DNA of 64,000 bases from Dryas octopetala (GCA_963921425.1 OY992833.1:16471738-16535737), one strand, 5' to 3'. Positions 36,001 through 47,999 are shown, counted from the stretch's first letter. The notes: a model not told the origin generated them from the letters alone. Numbers and translations are program-made.

Positions 36001-36854
36001 CCGGAAAGCATATTGTATGATAGAGAGAGGACCAGAATCTCTCTACATTGATCAATTGTCGAAGGGATCTGGCCACTGAGTTCGTTGGACGAAAGCAAAA
36101 GGTATTGAATATTAGGCCAATGATGGCAAAGATCCACTGGCAGAGTTCCTGAAATGTTATTTTGACCTAGAGATAAAACAACTAGAGAAGAAAGGTTGAG
36201 GAGAGCAGAAGGGAATGACCCTGCTGTGAGGCCATTTGTGGCCAAACTCAATTTTTCTAATGTTCGAATGTTACCCAAAGATGATGGAATTTCACCCACA
36301 AGATTGTTTGCTCCAAGATATAATTTCTGAAGCCTGGGTAAGGAAGCCAACTCTTTAGGTATTTGACCACTTAGCCTGTTTAGTGCGAGGGATATGGTGT
36401 TGAGCTTCTTGCAACGATCTAAAGTTGGAGGGATGTTTCCTTCCAACCGGTTACTTTGTAATATAAGAATCTCCAAGCGACGCAAACGACTGATTTCATT
36501 GGGCAAGACCCCAAAGAAGCTGTTATTTCGTAGATCAAGTGAGATGAGAAAGGAGAGGTTGCCAATATGAGGGGAAATGGTGCCTTGGAGACTCATATAG
36601 GAAAGGTCCAAGGCTGTGACTCTTTGCCTGTGTTTACTACAAGAGACCCCAATCCAATTGCAGAAGCTTGTTTTGGTGGTCCAATTACCACCCAAGATAG
36701 TATTGGTGGGGTCAACTGTGAGTTTAGATTTGATGGCAAGGAGGGCAGATTGATCAGTGAAGTTGGAAGGTGAAGATATGGCCAGCTGAGGGAAGCATGA
36801 GTACTGCAGCAATGCAAGTACGAGAAAGAGAATTTGTGGGTTTTGCATGAACAT

Positions 36855-37140
36855 TGTGGGCATATCATGCAAGGTAATTGAAGGCTCAAGTTTTGCTTGT
36901 GGAAATGTGCATGCATCATCAGCATTCAGCCATCCTTTGTTTCTTTTTTTTGGCCACTAGATCAGCATTCAGCCATCCTTTAACTGCATACACTAGATCA
37001 TTTCCTGGTGCTTGACTTGATCAATTAATCAGCAGTTGACCCTTCAACTCCCATCAGTCATGATTAGTGGCGTAATTAATGGCATTACTTGGACCGTCTT
37101 TTGTATATAGATCAACCATATGTTTATTGCCCACATATAT
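36855..37140 (-). promoter_or_regulatory. Upstream region of gene A
   Basis: Shares blocks with the upstream regions of genes B and C (GCATTCAGCCATCC, TTTCCTGGTGCTTGACTTGATCA). The TATTTAAA box found there is replaced here by TGCAGTTAAA, and a short local duplication repeats CAGCATTCAGCCATCC. It is the left arm of an inverted duplication whose other arm is at 37765-38060. Confidence 0.6.
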
Positions 37141-37764
37141 ATAACATAAAACGTCCAATATCTGATAGGCTCCATATTTTTATTGCCCACACACACACAT
37201 ATATATATATATTTCCAACTTTTTCTTCTTCCATATTGTGGAAGCTGAATGGAAATGCAACACAAAAGGCTTAGTTACAGTATAATATGTGGATCCTTGC
37301 GTGACCTTGACCTAAGCTATGAGCCTATGATGGAAGTCGACCCTCTTAATTAAATCAATTTCTTAATTTTTTATTTTTTTTTAAGGATATTGATTAAATC
37401 AATTTTCACTAGATAAATTCTTGAATTTTATTGATGATAAAATATTATTGATCATCTAGCAGTATACCATCAATGATGATCAATAATTTCACCCGTCTAC
37501 CAGTCATTGATGATATATCGCTAGAGACCGGAGAGTGGAGACTCATAAACAACGTGGGATAAGAAAAGGGCAAAAAGAAAGTGGGTGGAAGTGGAAGTGT
37601 GCCAAAAAATAAAAACTTAATTTATTTTTTATTTTTACTATCTTTTTACTCTTTTGCCTTTTAATAATGAAATCATTAAGTTTTAACAAATTTAAACAAA
37701 ATATGGTTTTTTGGAAATATTTGAAAATTTCACCTAAAGAACCTTTGCTTTATATATATAGATA
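37141..37764. other. Spacer of the inverted duplication
   Basis: AT-rich, with an AC/AT microsatellite at about 37190-37212. Part of it (GTCCAATATCTGATAGGCTCCATATTTTTATTGCCCAC and onward) matches the promoter blocks of the receptor-kinase cluster. No gene was seen. Confidence 0.5.
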
Positions 37765-38060
37765 GATATAGGCAATAAAAATATGGTTGATCTATACACA
37801 AAACACGGTCCAAGACTCCAAGTCCTGCCATTAATTACGCCACTAATCATGACTGATGGGAGTTGAAGGGTCAACTGCTGATTAATTGATCAAGTCAAGC
37901 ACCAGGAAATGATCTAGTGTATGTATTTAAGGATGGTTGAATGCTGATTAATGATGCATGCACATTTCCACAAGCAAAACTTGAGCCTTCAATTACCTTG
38001 CATGTTATGCCCACAATGTTCATGCAAAACCCACAAATTCTCTTTCTTGTACTTGCAGTT
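37765..38060 (+). pseudogene. Inverted copy of gene A promoter and first codons
   Basis: Reverse-oriented duplicate of about 36815-37140. It keeps the box TATTTAAG near 37925. It then keeps the start MFMQNPQILFLVLAVL (from about 38018) before homology ends abruptly at about 38060 and CACTA-type sequence (CGCCCAAAGTCTC) takes over. With gene A it makes a head-to-head pair with a spacer of about 620 bp. It can encode only a signal-peptide fragment. Confidence 0.85.
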
Positions 38061-40815
38061 CTTCGCCCAAAGTCTCAATACCTGTTTTGTGTACAATTTT
38101 ATGTAATAACATACGATCCGATCGTGTTTCCAATAATTTGAATCGTTTATTTTTTAATTCTTCACTCAAAGATCATCCCTATAAAAAATTAGCACAATTG
38201 GGGATTTAGAAGTTAGGTAATGGTGTTCGAATTTATGAACGATTATGGATTTTCTAATACTAATCAAACGAGTAGATGAATTTCGATTTGGTCGATTTTT
38301 TGCGGGTATGATCTTTGAGTATAAATGAATAAAATGAACGGCTCTGATCATTGAAATCACATTGTAATCTTCACAATTGTTAAATTGACAAAATTTAATA
38401 AAATTATATTTTTCAAGTGTATTTATATTTAGAAGCTCACATTTAGATCATGTTTCCAATTATCCAAACCGTTCATTTTTTAGTTTCTCACTCAAAGATC
38501 ATTCTTGCAAAAATTACCTTACTCAGAGATGTAGAAGTTAGGTAACGATGGTCAAACTTATGAACGATCGTGATTTTTCTAATGCTAATCAAACGGGTAG
38601 ATGAATTTCGATTTGACCAATTTTTCTCAAGGATGATCTTTGAGTGGGCAATTAAAAAATGAACGGCTAAGATCGTTGAAATTACATTATGGTCTTCACA
38701 ATTATTAAAACAACAAGGTTTTAACGAAAGAGTTAATTGAATTATACTCTTCAAGTGTATTTATATATAGAAAGCTCACATTTATATTGTGTTTTTAACG
38801 ATTTGAACCGATCATTTCTTAGTCCTCCACTCAAAGATCATCCATACAAAAAATTATCTCAATCAAAGATATAGAAGTTAGGTTTAGCGTTTAGGGTGTA
38901 TGAACAATTGTGGTTTTTATAATAATAATTGAACTGGTAGATGAACTTCGATTGAGCCGATTTTTTGCAAAGATGATTGATGCAATACAATCAACCAAGA
39001 CTTACAAGCGTAAACCTAAAAAAACAAGAACCCTGGAATCCACCAGGAAATTAAGAGAAAACCTCAATAATTAATTTGATAAAATAATAGAATAATCCGG
39101 CTAGCAATTATAAAATTGCTTAAGTATGCTTAAAGAAACCCTAGGACACAAGCAACCTTATAATTAAGGCCCAAGGGTAATTACAAACCCAAATAAAATA
39201 TAAACGAAAAATAAATAAAATATAAACGAAAATAAATAAAATGTCTAAAAGTTTAAAATGCAGTTTTGAGGCCCTAAACGACCTCAGAAGGCCGAAAAAG
39301 CCTATAGAAATCATTAGTGCCACTTTCAGAGCCAAACCCTCCGACTAGTAGAAATCATTTCCCAAATTTCTTGGGTTTGCAACGATCAAGCTGTTGCATA
39401 AACTTCTCCGTCATCCGTTCTGCATCAATGATATTTGAATATAAACATAGAAAATGAACGGCTCCGATCATTGAAATCACATTGTGGTCTTCACAATTAC
39501 TGAAACGACAAGGTTTGAACAAAATAGTTAATAGAATTATACTCTTCAAGTGTCGAAACGGTTCATTTATATGTAGATGGTCATATATAGATCGTGTTCC
39601 AACAATCCGAACCGTTCATTTTTTAGTTTCCCACTCAAGAATCATCCATGCAAAAAATTAGCTCAATCGGAGATGTAGAAGTTAGGAAACTATGAAATTT
39701 TTAATACATTTTATATATCTATATATTTAAAATTATAAATACAATTTAGTAATTAAGTTAAAATTTAGAATCCTATTATATATTATTAAGAATAAAATCT
39801 TATTATAATGATTTATTATATATATATTTTTTTAAATACTAAATATAAATTATAAATTTGTAAAAAATGGTATTAGGGTGATACTTTGGGCGACGAATCT
39901 GCAGATTCGTCACACAAAGTTACTTTAGGCAACAAAATTATTCCTCGCCTTAAGTGACGTTGGGCAACGAATTTATAGATTCCTCGACTAAAGTCATTTT
40001 GGATGACGAATTTATATATTTCCGTATAAGAACACGATGCGATCGTGTTTTCAACGATCTTAACCGTTCATTTTTTAGTTCCATACTCAAATATCATCCC
40101 TGCAAAATTCTAGCGCAATCGAAGATGTAGAAATTAGGTCATGGTGGTCGAATTAATGAACGATCGTAGTTTTTATAATGATAATCGGACAGGTATATGA
40201 GCTTCGATTGAGCCGATTTTTTGCAAGGATGATATTTGAGTATGAACATAGAAAATTAACGGTTTCGATCGTTGAAATCGCGTTGTGGACTTCCCAATTA
40301 TTGAAACGACAAGGTTTGAACAAAATAGTTAATAGAGTTATACTCTTCAAGTGTCGAAACCGTTCATTTATATGTAGATGGTCATATATCGATCGTATTT
40401 CCAACGATCCGAACCGTTCATTTTTCAGTTTCTCACTCAAGGATCATACATGCAAAAAATTCGCTCAATCGAAAATGTAGAAGTTAGGAAACTGTGAAAT
40501 TTTTAATATATTTTATATTTCTATATATTTAAAATTATAAATACAATTTAGTAATTAAGTTAAAATTTAGAATCCTATTGTATATTATTAAGTATATTAT
40601 AATCTTATAATGATTTATTATATATATTTTAAATACAAAATATATTTGTGAAAAAAAAGAACTTATTTAAATTATAATTTGCAAAATAAATTCAAGTCTT
40701 AGGCGACGAAATTCTTATGTCGTCGCCTAAAGGGATTTTGGGCGACGAAATAATTTTCACATTTCGTCGCTCAAGGGTGAAAATTTCACTAAAAAAATTG
40801 GACGACGAAACCTGC
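38061..40815. repeat. CACTA-derived block, copy 2
   Basis: Several diverged copies of the unit with GAACCGTTCATTTTTTAG and clusters of the GGCGACGAA motif (about 39890-40015 and 40700-40815). Matches 16302-17833 and 57415-58250. It is interrupted by a solo LTR at 38978-39427. No complete CACTA terminus is present. Confidence 0.75.
38978..39427. mobile_element. Solo LTR with 5-bp target duplication
   Basis: 450 bp beginning TGATGCAATACAATC and ending CTGCATCA, flanked by ATGAT at 38973-38977 and 39428-39432. The related empty site near 17205 (GCAAGGATGATATTTGAG) shows one copy. TG...CA ends with a short TGATGC/GCATCA inverted repeat, a 5-bp duplication and no coding sequence fit a solo LTR left by LTR-LTR recombination. 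Family and orientation are unknown. Confidence 0.82.
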
Positions 40816-41940
40816 CATCTACATTACATCAACTATCACCAATATACCCACAATACAAAAGAGAGTTTCTCAACCAACTTCACAATGCGAAATCTATACT
40901 ATACTATACAAAAGAGAGTTTCTAAACTAATATTGCACAGAAATTAATTTCATAACCATACTATAATAGAAAAATTGACTTGCACTAAACCCTAAAATAG
41001 ATTTGTACAATTTGCAAATAACTAAAAAATATTAGAAAAACAACCATAGCAAATCAGAAATCGATCTAGAGAGTAGAGACCTGCAAATGAAAAAAAAAAA
41101 AAAAAAATTATAATGAAAACATAGAAGTTTAATGAGAACAAAGAAAAATTATAATGAAAACAGAAGAGAGGAGTAAACCCCGATGAAGATTGTCAGAATC
41201 CGCTGCCTAGATCGCCAGAAATGACGGAGGAGGGTTAGGGCTGTTAGGGTTTCAAACCACCACGTACGGTGGCTGAACGGGCTGGGTGTTTACACCATTG
41301 AACTCAACTCACAAAGGGGAAGATTTTGGGACCAACTCGACGACATAGGTTGTCGAAATTAGTAACCTATCGGAGAAGAAGGCCGGTTTAGGTTCGGTTT
41401 AAATCCATGTTTTCATTGGGTTGTTGGGCAATCAAAAGGTAGGAATAGAGGTGTTGATTGAGGTCCATGTCGCCGGCGTTGGCTGCCGAACGATAAAAAG
41501 ATGGCCAGAGAAAGCTCACGGCAGAGAAGAGAGAAGAGAGAGTGAGAAGGGGGTGTGCGGCTACTGAGGAGGAAAATGAGAAAAAAAAATGTTGAAGTTA
41601 AGTTTTATAGTAAAACCCTAGCTGACGAATTTACAAAATTGCCATTTAACTTAAAATACCCGAAACTTGATGGTCGTAGCTCCGTTTCACGTCTTCTTCG
41701 TGTCTATGCGCTCGTACTCCTGAGCCCTATCCAACTAGATCAAAAGATCGTTTAAAATCTAAACATTTAATTTTGTCAAAATAAAACCTTAAACCAAGTT
41801 ATAAAAGCATTTCTTTTTAAAACAAACAATTTTATAAATTCATAGAAAAATAATTTTAATGAAATATATAATAGGAAATAATTTCAAAATTTTCTATAAT
41901 AAGTATTTAGAGCTTTTTTTAAATGGGAATGGGCTAGTGG
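40816..41940. other. Duplicated non-coding block, copy 2
   Basis: Closely similar to 17834-18953, with small indels. The frame open in copy 1 is closed here, so it is unlikely to code. Confidence 0.5.
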
Positions 41941-42570
41941 TATGGGTGTGATTTAGATTGGAAAATCCAAATCCGACCGATTCTAATTAGAAAATTTCCA
42001 ATTTTGGAACGTTTGATTCAAATCCGAAATCTGAAAAATGCCAAAATCCAAAAATTCAAAGAAAAATTGAATTGGAATTGGAATGTTTCTATAAATTCCA
42101 ATCCGAAATTTTCCTAAGGCATTCTGATCAAATATTTCATAAAGTATGCCAAATTTATTTTGTATTTATATTAAATATTTTATCATTTTTTTAGTTTTCT
42201 ACTATATGTTTCAATAATTTTTAATTTGTTTCAAACATGCACATACATATATATTAAAAACAAATGACTAATTATAAACATATGTATATTATAAATATAT
42301 GTGCATCATAATAATATAAATTCTAACAAAAACACTCACATTTTTGTACTTGTAATTACTTTTTTTTTTTAATCAAGGGCAATTAATTTCATCATTATCT
42401 GAAAGTTCCGAAAATGTTCCGAAAATGTAATATTCCAAAAAAATCTAAAAAATCAAAGAAATTTGAAAATTCCAAATTGGAATGAGATGTTGACATTCAG
42501 ATTCCTAAATTTTTTGAATTAGAATTGGAATACCCTATTTCCGTTCCCTCATTTCCAAAACACACCCCTA
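41941..42570. mobile_element. hAT-type MITE, copy 2
   Basis: Counterpart of 18954-19584, with the same 8-bp target duplication GCTAGTGG (41933-41940 and 42571-42578). The left terminus is mutated to TATGGGTGTG; the right CACACCCCTA is intact. The shared site shows that the MITE was present before the block was duplicated. Confidence 0.9.
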
Positions 42571-42578
42571 GCTAGTGG

Positions 42579-43591
42579 AAATGGGCTAAGGTTATGTTTA
42601 GGAGCAATGGTCTAATAGTGTTATATTTATTGGAAATGGGTGAGGGACATGTAATCCACTTTTAATAAATAGTGGAGATTTGTAACTATTACTTCTATAG
42701 TTTGAGTCTTAAGTGGGAAATAATAATTTATCAAATTTTATTAATCTCACCCTTTGTGTCTTTTGGTTGGATTTGGAGTGGGAAAAGAATAATTATCCCA
42801 CTAATTTTTTTATTTATTTCAATGTTTATCATGCCCACTTATTAGTCAACTATTGTACAAATTAGTGAGACCTAAAGCAACCGTCTTTTTCACCATAATT
42901 TTTAAAACAAACCAAAATATTAATTGGTGACTCCAAAAATAATAATTGTCACTAATTTCAATCTAATTTCAATTCAAGTGGCTTTAAGACATATTTGTTG
43001 TAGTGTTACTCAAGTACAATACAATATAGCACAGATCCCTAGATCATTCATACACTTCCATTTCATTGATATTCCATTGTAGTACCAAATCTCATTCCAA
43101 GATCATTCTAAAGTAAGTTAATTTCTACATTGTTTATCTAGGAGCTCTGTACGCCTTTTACTTGCATTGAACGAGGTCACAAAAAATAGATTTGTAGACT
43201 TGACTTGGACTAACTTTGTAAATTGCTTGCATGACTTGGAATAACTTTTTATAGAGATCATCACCTACTCAAGAAAGTCCCGTTCACTGTTTTCATGGTC
43301 AAAGAATGTGTCTTGATTTTTGTTCTTTATGGAAGTTTTGGGCTTTTGGCATTCACATATGGCGAGTTATGAATAAATAAACCACTTAGAGAAAAATTTG
43401 TACTTCTACTTCCACGCATTGATTAACCATAAAATTAGAAAAGCATACATATTTGGTTTAATAAGAAACGCAAACCAAAGTACAAAGTTACCCTTACTAG
43501 AGACTACTGGAGAACAAGTTTTAACAATTATTGGTGTGCATTCACATAAAATTCCAGAACAATAATCTCAAACACCATGGTACATTGTGTC
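42579..43591. other. 3' flank of receptor-kinase gene B
   Basis: Non-coding and closely similar to 19593-20604. Probably contains the 3' untranslated region of gene B. Confidence 0.55.
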
Positions 43592-46286
43592 TTAAAGAAG
43601 CGCCATTTTGATTTTGTTAAGCTTGGCCACCACATCTTTAATGTCGATTCGTTCTTCTGGCGAGTCCATAGAACACATCAAGCCTAACTCCATGATGGAC
43701 GAAAGGATCCTCTGCAGGACAGATACATCTCTTCCACCTTCTACACTCAATAAACCATTGTCCACGACATTCATTATTGTTTCTGGAAGTGACGCATTTA
43801 TCCATTGCCTCAAAGTCAGTTCTCCAGAAAACATTTCTTCTGTGGGTTTCTTTCTTGTGACAATTTCTAACAACATAATTCCAAAACTATAAACATCACC
43901 CTTGGCAGACACTTTTCCTTCCGAACCATACTCTGCCAAAAATCACAGTAGTTGGGAAACTATAGCATTATTAAATCATATACTGCAAACTTTTAAGACA
44001 TATACCCACATGCAAATTCAAATGTCACGATGCTTTTTAACAAGAATGATTAATTGCACTTACTTTCAGTAGATTTAGAAGATTTAACTAGTAATTTGTA
44101 AAGATTGATAAAAGTCACTTTTTGTTTATTTCCTTTATACCTACATCAAACTTGTGATTTTAAGGAAATAGATTGTCAGAGAGTAAAACTGAGCAGTTTA
44201 CCTGTAGGCATTCGTTCCACCGGGTACCAGAAAAACAGAGAAGTAAAACTGAACAGATTACTTTAAAGACAGAAATATCTACACTAAAGTATAAGCACTT
44301 CGTTTTCAATCATACACAAATATTTCCTGATTTTCTAGTCCAAATATTTTCCCCCGAGTCTCCACTATGCTCTGCTATCCTCATTTACAACATACCACAG
44401 TATCTAAAATGTTTGTGCACAAAAAGCACACAGAACAAGAAACAAAAAGACAGAGCACTAACAAGACAAAACAAGTAACTAGTGACCATCTAACGAAACC
44501 AAGCCATCATAATTTTTCTGACATTCTTATAGGAATAATTTCATGATTTTAGATCTTTTTGGTAGATAATTTACTTGGTTTTCAATGTAAATATAGTACT
44601 GCATCTATAAAGTGTCCTACTAAGACAAGCAAAATTACTATGCTGATTTAAATTAACAGCAATAAACGTAATGGATTTACCTGGTGCAAGATAGCCAAGC
44701 GTACCAAGGGTTTTGGTATGTGTTGCATCCTTGTTTTTTGCTAAAATTTTTGCAAGACCAAAATCTCCCACATGTGCAACCATGTCTTCATCAAGAAGAA
44801 CATTGCTAGGTTTCAAATCACAGTGAACCACAACTTCTGACAGACCATGATGCAGATATTCCAATGCAGTTGCAATATCCACCAGCACATTTACTCTTTG
44901 TAGAAGATTCAGACAGTAGTTGTGCGAGTACAACCACCTCTCAAGGCTTCCATTGGACATATATTGTAGCACCAAAACTCTTACCTCAGGGCTTGAGCAC
45001 GTAGTTATGACCTTGACAAGATTTCTATGCCGGATTGTCCGCCATACGTTGCATTCTGCTTCAAAACTTTTAATGGCACCCTCCATCTGCAAATTTAGAA
45101 CTTTGACAGCAACAGTTGTCCCATTAGAGAGAATCCCCTTGTACACAGAGCCAAAACTTCCCACTCCCAATGAGTTGCTTTCACTGAAGTCATTTGTAGC
45201 ACGACGGAGTTCTAGATATGATATCATTTCATGCTCTTTTTTTGTTAACTCTTCAATTGAACTTGCAGTGGCTACATTTCTTTTCCGGTAAATGAGATGC
45301 ACCATATAAATGAGAGCTATGAGGATGATTATTGATGAAATGGCACGGAGAACATATTTGAGAAAATGAGATGCTGTCTTTGATTTTTGAGTGCTACGAG
45401 TCACGCAAGGCAGGACTCCAAAATCTGGTCTGCCACAAAGTGCTCTATTCTCCAAAAAAGATAGGGCGGTGAAGTTAACAAAAGGTCCCTTAGAAGGAAT
45501 CTCTCCAGAGAGCTGATTAGAAGAGAAATTTAAATACTTGAGAAATTTGAGTTCTTCAAGAGACTTTGGTATTGTGCCAGAAAGATTATTGTGTGAAAGG
45601 TCCAAAAACTCCAACCCTTTCATATCACCCAAATTCTTAGGAATAGACCCTAAAATCAAGTTGTTTGACAAATTTAGGGAGTTTAGGCTTTGAAAAGCTT
45701 CTATGTTGCTTGAAATGTTCCCTGTGATTTGGTTCCAAGATATATCTATCATTTGAATTGCATTCGACCTTTTCATGGTTGGAGGCAAGTATCCGCTGAA
45801 AGAATTGGATGACAAGTTTAAGAACAAGAGACTCTGAAGGCTCCATACATTCACCGGGATGTTTCCTTCCAACTGGTTACTTTCCAATATAAGAATCTCC
45901 AAGCGACGCAAACGACTGATTTCATTGGGCAAAACCCCAAAGAAGCTGTTATTTTGTAGATCAAGTGAGACGAGGAAGGAGAGATTGCCAATATGAGGGG
46001 AAATGGTGCCTTGGAGACCCATATAGGAAAGGTCCAAGGCTGTGACTCTTTGCCTGTGCTTACTACAAGTGACCCCAATCCAATTGCAGAAGCTAGTTTT
46101 GGTGGTCCAATTACCACCCAAGATAGTATTGGTGGGGTCAACTGTGAGTTTAGATTTGATGGCAAGGAGAGCAGATTGATCAGTGAAGTTGGAAGTTGAA
46201 GATATGGCCAGCTGAGGGAAGCATGAGTACTGCAGCAATGCAAGTACTCCAAAAAGAAAGAGGATTTGTGGGTTTTTAATGAACAT
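43592..46286 (-). CDS. LRR receptor-like kinase B, short ectodomain (LRR-XII type)
   Basis: Membrane receptor kinase of 648 residues from exons 46286-44681 and 43932-43592, intron 748 bp with GT-AG ends. Signal peptide about 1-29, LRRNT 33-76, about seven LRRs to 265, transmembrane helix about 311-332. The kinase has GVGSFGSV (374), Lys395 in VAVK, HCDLKPSN with Asp490, DFG 508-510 and APE 534-536, split by the intron. Cys before the catalytic Asp makes it a non-RD kinase, as in Xa21, EFR and FLS2. Relative to gene A it lacks exactly 1,401 bp (467 codons; 35031-36431 in gene A), joining LRR 3 to the fourth-from-last LRRs after GNIP. The frame is intact, so a short receptor could be made; ligand binding is probably altered. 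The start was chosen from gene C; an upstream in-frame Met at 46412 is less likely. Confidence 0.88.
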
Positions 46287-46370
46287 GGTGGCCGGGCATG
46301 CATGCAAGGTAATTGAAGGCTCAAGTTTTGGTTGTGGAAATGTGCATGCATCCTCAGCATTCAGCCATCC

Positions 46371-46378
46371 TTTAAATA
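46371..46378 (-). promoter_or_regulatory. TATA box of gene B
   Basis: TATTTAAA on the minus strand, 85 bases before the ATG, in the block GTGTATTTAAAGGATGGCTG that is also found before gene C. Confidence 0.6.
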
Positions 46379-47345
46379 CACACACACATTTCCTGGTGCT
46401 TGACTTGATCAATCAGCTGTTGACCCGTGTTTCTTCCACTCCAATCAGCATTAAGATGGAATCAATGAGTGGGACCGGCCACGTATGACTAATAATCAGA
46501 GTAATCAAGAAAGAGAAGCTGTACGTGATGTTTCCTTTGTCCATATCGGGGAGAACCTGTGGAAACTTACTTGAAAATATAAAAATGATCTATGAACTTT
46601 ATAATAAATCTTAATTTGGTTCATTAATTATAAAAAGTGTCAATTTGATCCATGAACTTTTTAAGTTGTACAAAAGCAGTACAAATGTTAACTTTCATTG
46701 AAAAATTTAACGAAAATTGGTCATGTGTATAGCAAGTGACCACATTTTCAAAAATATTTTAGTCTGTTTATCACATTTTCATGTGACCAATTCCGTTAAT
46801 TTTTTGATAAAAATTAACATTTGTACTGATTTGATACAACTTGGAAAGTTCGTGGACCAAATTGATACTTTTTATAATTAGTGGATCAAATTAAAATTCA
46901 CTGTAAAGTTCGTAAACCATTTTTATATTTAACCCAACTTGAAAATAGCTTCATGGAAAAGTACTACTTGTCTTAGAGAACACGTCTTTCAAATTAATTG
47001 GTTGACTTGGACTAAGTCTGAGTTAATTTGTTTAAAGATCAACCCAGTCAACAAGTACTCTGGCTCAAGTCCAAATTCACAGTGCTTGATTGATAAAGAT
47101 TGTCTCACAATCTAACGTACAACTTTCAATCTGATTGGCCCCATATTTTTATTGCCCACATATATATATATAATTCCAACTTTTTCTGGTTCCAATTATA
47201 CTTGAGTTCAATCTTTTCCGTATTGAAGAAGCTGAATGGAAATGCAACTTAAACAGCTTAGTAACATTAATATATATGGGTCCTTGCTTGACCTTGACCT
47301 TAAGGCTTAAGCTATGCGCCTCTTAATTAAATCAATTTCTTATTT
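46379..47345 (-). promoter_or_regulatory. Upstream (promoter) block of gene B
   Basis: Contains TTTCCTGGTGCTTGACTTG, CTTTGTCCATATCG, GCTTCATGGAAAAGTACTAC and CCCATATTTTTATTGCCCAC. All recur in the ghost copy at 47998-48545, and some in 54073-54615 and 62830-63360. A MITE interrupts it at 46578-46936. Confidence 0.6.
46578..46936. mobile_element. Mutator-like MITE, strongly palindromic
   Basis: 359 bp with long imperfect inverted arms; both ends read inward as AATATAAAAATG then (T/C)GAACTTTA. A 9-bp direct repeat ACTTGAAAA flanks it (46569-46577 and 46937-46945). The ghost promoter at 48170-48190 is the matching empty site (CTTACTTGGAAATAGC). A 9-bp duplication suggests the Mutator superfamily. 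Confidence 0.8.
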
Positions 47346-47965
47346 TTGTGTGGATATTAATTAGAAAAATTAGACTTTAGTCTTTATTATATTTATTCTT
47401 TGAACTAAAACTTTATGGCTATGTTTTTTTTTTTTTAAATAAAGTTCTTATTTATTCTAAATAAAGCTCTTTGACTATTGTCTTGTTAAAGAAATATGTC
47501 ATCATTTTTTTTGGATGGATACAGGTTCACCTCATACCTTCCTAGGATATAAAATGTGGTTTGTGACTGAAAGTTGCATGTTAAATTTTAACTCTAAAAT
47601 TTTGGACCGTGCTCAAAATCACAGAATTAAAACTTAATATAAAGCTGACAAATAGGGCTCGAAGAAAAGTAAAAATGCACTGTCAAATACTCAGCAACAG
47701 CTGCCAAACACTCGGTGTCTAATGTGTGTGAAAAAAAAAATATAAAAATTAATGGATTAATATTATGTAACTTAAAATTATTACAGTATTATTAAATTTT
47801 AATTAAAATTTTAAAATTTTTAAGACTTCAGTCAGTAAAATGTAGGGTTATTTACCAAAAAAGACCGGCTGGAAGTCTCCTCATTAATTAAATCAATTTC
47901 CACCGGATAAATTCTGTCATTTTGTTGATGATAAAATCGATGATCTAGTGGTGTATACCATCAAT

Positions 47966-47968
<3 letters not shown>
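47346..47968. other. AT-rich spacer
   Basis: Non-coding. I see no repeat or gene beyond short homopolymers. Confidence 0.4.

Positions 47969-47997
<29 letters not shown>
47969..47997. repeat. (CA)n microsatellite
   Basis: An uninterrupted CA run of about 29 bases directly before a promoter-like block; shorter CA runs stand at the same place before genes B and C. Confidence 0.95.

Positions 47998-47999
<2 letters not shown>

Larger units (their letters stand above)
20605..36854 (-). pseudogene. LRR receptor-like kinase A (LRR-XII type), split by a retrotransposon and frameshifted
   Basis: Ancestrally a plasma-membrane receptor kinase of about 1,115 residues, At3g47570/Xa21-like. Exon 1 is 36854-33856 and the intron 33855-33140. 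Exon 2 is now in two pieces, 33139-33052 and 20862-20605, separated by the gypsy element. The start MFMQNPQIL was chosen because genes B and C begin the same way. Domains in order are signal peptide, LRRNT (NWTTKTSFCNWIGVSC), about two dozen LRRs, a transmembrane helix (ASIIILIALIYMV) and a kinase with GVGSFGSV, VAVK, HCDLKPSN (non-RD) and DFG. One extra A in the 33918-33922 run shifts the frame right after DFGLAKI. Removing one copy of the target duplication restores the 341-bp exon 2 length seen in gene B. The non-RD kinase type is associated with pattern-recognition receptors. It is almost certainly null. Confidence 0.93.
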
